Made by a program: the position numbers and the translations under genes | Part shown: positions 6,391-7,341 of the stretch, in pieces | Numbering within the stretch: the first letter of the stretch is position 1 | How the letters are laid out: every line of letters begins with the position of its first letter | Notes under the pieces: generated by a model | What the model was told of the DNA's origin: nothing | The model's input: only the letters and a program-made list of their open reading frames with translations | The model's database searches: none | NCBI GenBank assembly: GCA_964501925.1 | Contig: CAZCTM010000047.1 | Location: forward strand, 1 to 7,341 | Direction of reading: 5' to 3' | Source of the DNA: CAYLYU01 sp964501925 | GTDB lineage: Bacteria; Pseudomonadota; Zetaproteobacteria; Mariprofundales; Mariprofundaceae | Length of the DNA: 7,341 nt

Positions 6391-7341
6391 CTGAGCGCCC
6401 CAGCAAAAGCAGATCCCTTGTCAGATGCTCCAGAACCACCTGCCCGGATTCCGTGGATGCACCCTTCAGGAGCCTTTCCGAGTCCGAAATCAATCCCAGA
6501 GCCAGAATCAGCTCCCTGCCCGTCCACTGACCCGCTTCCTGCTGAACACGGGCACGGTTCGCCGCATAGATTTTTGCCTTCGTGACAGCAGTTGATGCGT
6601 CCCTTGACGCATACCACTTATACATCAGAAGCTGAACAAAGCGTGTCTGCAACCAGCTCAGAATCTGGATTTCGGGCACCAGCTGATCCCTGAGCAGGCG
6701 GTGAAGTCTGCTTAGCGCCCGCCTGGAGCGGCAGGCCACCTCATGACAGTAGGTGCCGATATCCTCGCTGGCCCGTTCCCCCAGCAAGGCACCGACAACC
6801 TCCACATCCAGAATCCCCCCCTCGCCATGGTCATAAATACGCAGGCTTTCGATAACATTTCTGGCCGCCTCACGCTTCCCCTGCAGGTGTTCCAGAAGCA
6901 ACTCTGTGGAACCCTTCGTCAGTTTCAGTCCCGATTGGGCAAGCTGTGTCATCAGCCATGACCTGAAGGAGTCAGCCGATGGAAGCCTGAATTGACAATG
7001 GCAAACCTGCGGGTGACGCACAATCCGCTTGTGCCAGGACTTGCGCGTATCCACGCCGGCGGCACAAACAACAATCCTCGCTTCTCCCAGGTCCTGATCA
7101 GCCAGCCTCAGCAACTTCTCCGCCTGTTTCGATCCGACGCTTTCGGCATTTCGGACAAGGACATGGCAGCGGCTCTGGCCAAAGAGCCCTTCGTGCCTGA
7201 CTTCATTCGGGATGCGGTCGATCTCATCAATATCAATCCTGAGCACCCTGAGATCATCGGATGCCCCGCCGACCAGGGTTTCAGCGGCATCGAAAATGGC
7301 ATCACGGTCTTCACCAAAGAGGTAATAAAACGATCTCTCGG
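6380..7341 (-). CDS. holA: DNA polymerase III subunit delta (5' end beyond window)
   Basis: Delta is the clamp-loader subunit that opens the beta sliding clamp. 319 residues are visible, ending at TAG (6382-6380). The visible N-terminus, RSFYYLFGEDRDAIFDAAE, matches the family opening in which a hydrophobic stretch leads into LxGxD/ED, so roughly 20 residues are missing. The segment NEVRHEGLFGQSRCHVLVRNAE corresponds to the clamp-contacting region before the SLF(G/A) motif. LGEARIVVCAAGVDTRKSWHKRI is the usual second beta strand and following loop. A middle helical domain carries LLEHLQGKREAARNVIESLRIY (compare the family's EGNL/GxLxxxxxExEKL region). The C-terminal collar domain includes LLRDQLVPEIQILSWLQTRF. 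As is usual for delta, no Walker A motif is seen. In many proteobacteria holA follows leuS and lptE, which may lie beyond 7341 (inference). Here aguA overlaps its end by 11 bases, an unusual downstream partner to my knowledge. Confidence 0.9.
   Translation of the reverse strand, partial: ERSFYYLFGEDRDAIFDAAETLVGGASDDLRVLRIDIDEIDRIPNEVRHEGLFGQSRCHVLVRNAESVGSKQAEKLLRLADQDLGEARIVVCAAGVDTRKSWHKRIVRHPQVCHCQFRLPSADSFRSWLMTQLAQSGLKLTKGSTELLLEHLQGKREAARNVIESLRIYDHGEGGILDVEVVGALLGERASEDIGTYCHEVACRSRRALSRLHRLLRDQLVPEIQILSWLQTRFVQLLMYKWYASRDASTAVTKAKIYAANRARVQQEAGQWTGRELILALGLISDSERLLKGASTESGQVVLEHLTRDLLLLGRSGAD

Overview
The window is ordinary, densely packed bacterial chromosome. GC looks to be in the mid-fifties by eye, gaps are short, and genes overlap by 4 to 11 bases. 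HolA, a two-enzyme AguA/AguB polyamine route, a DivK-type receiver and a receiver-HD-GYP protein together suggest a Gram-negative bacterium, probably in Pseudomonadota (gamma- or zetaproteobacterial style). That placement is an inference from gene content only. I see no tRNA, rRNA, CRISPR array, transposase or other mobile element.

Plus strand, 1-1991: three successive genes carry phosphorylation receiver (REC) domains. First is the 3' end of what looks like a hybrid histidine kinase (open from 47 to 514). Its kinase part is not visible, and the frame is closed by a stop at 44-46 with no usable start codon before the domain. Next is a stand-alone DivK-like receiver (551-943). It overlaps by 8 bases a REC-HD-GYP protein (936-1991), a likely cyclic-di-GMP phosphodiesterase. 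The arrangement reads as a phosphorelay locus: kinase, shuttle or decoy receiver, then second-messenger output.

Minus strand, 7341 down to 2017: five genes run the same way and look like one transcription unit. They are holA (DNA polymerase III delta, 5' end outside the window), aguA (agmatine deiminase), aguB (N-carbamoylputrescine amidase), mgtE (Mg2+ channel/transporter) and trxB (thioredoxin reductase). holA/aguA overlap by 11 bases and aguA/aguB by an ATGA, so these three are probably translationally coupled. mgtE follows after 45 bases with a strong ribosome binding site. trxB follows after 118 bases, a gap that holds nested inverted repeats. AguA and AguB together convert agmatine to putrescine. 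MgtE supplies Mg2+, the other main counter-ion of nucleic acids. TrxB keeps thioredoxin reduced, which ribonucleotide reductase needs.

The two blocks converge, with 25 bases between the HD-GYP stop and the trxB stop. I do not see an obviously undescribed system. The items most worth checking are the broken start of the kinase gene at the left edge, the three-receiver signalling cluster, and the structured spacer between mgtE and trxB.
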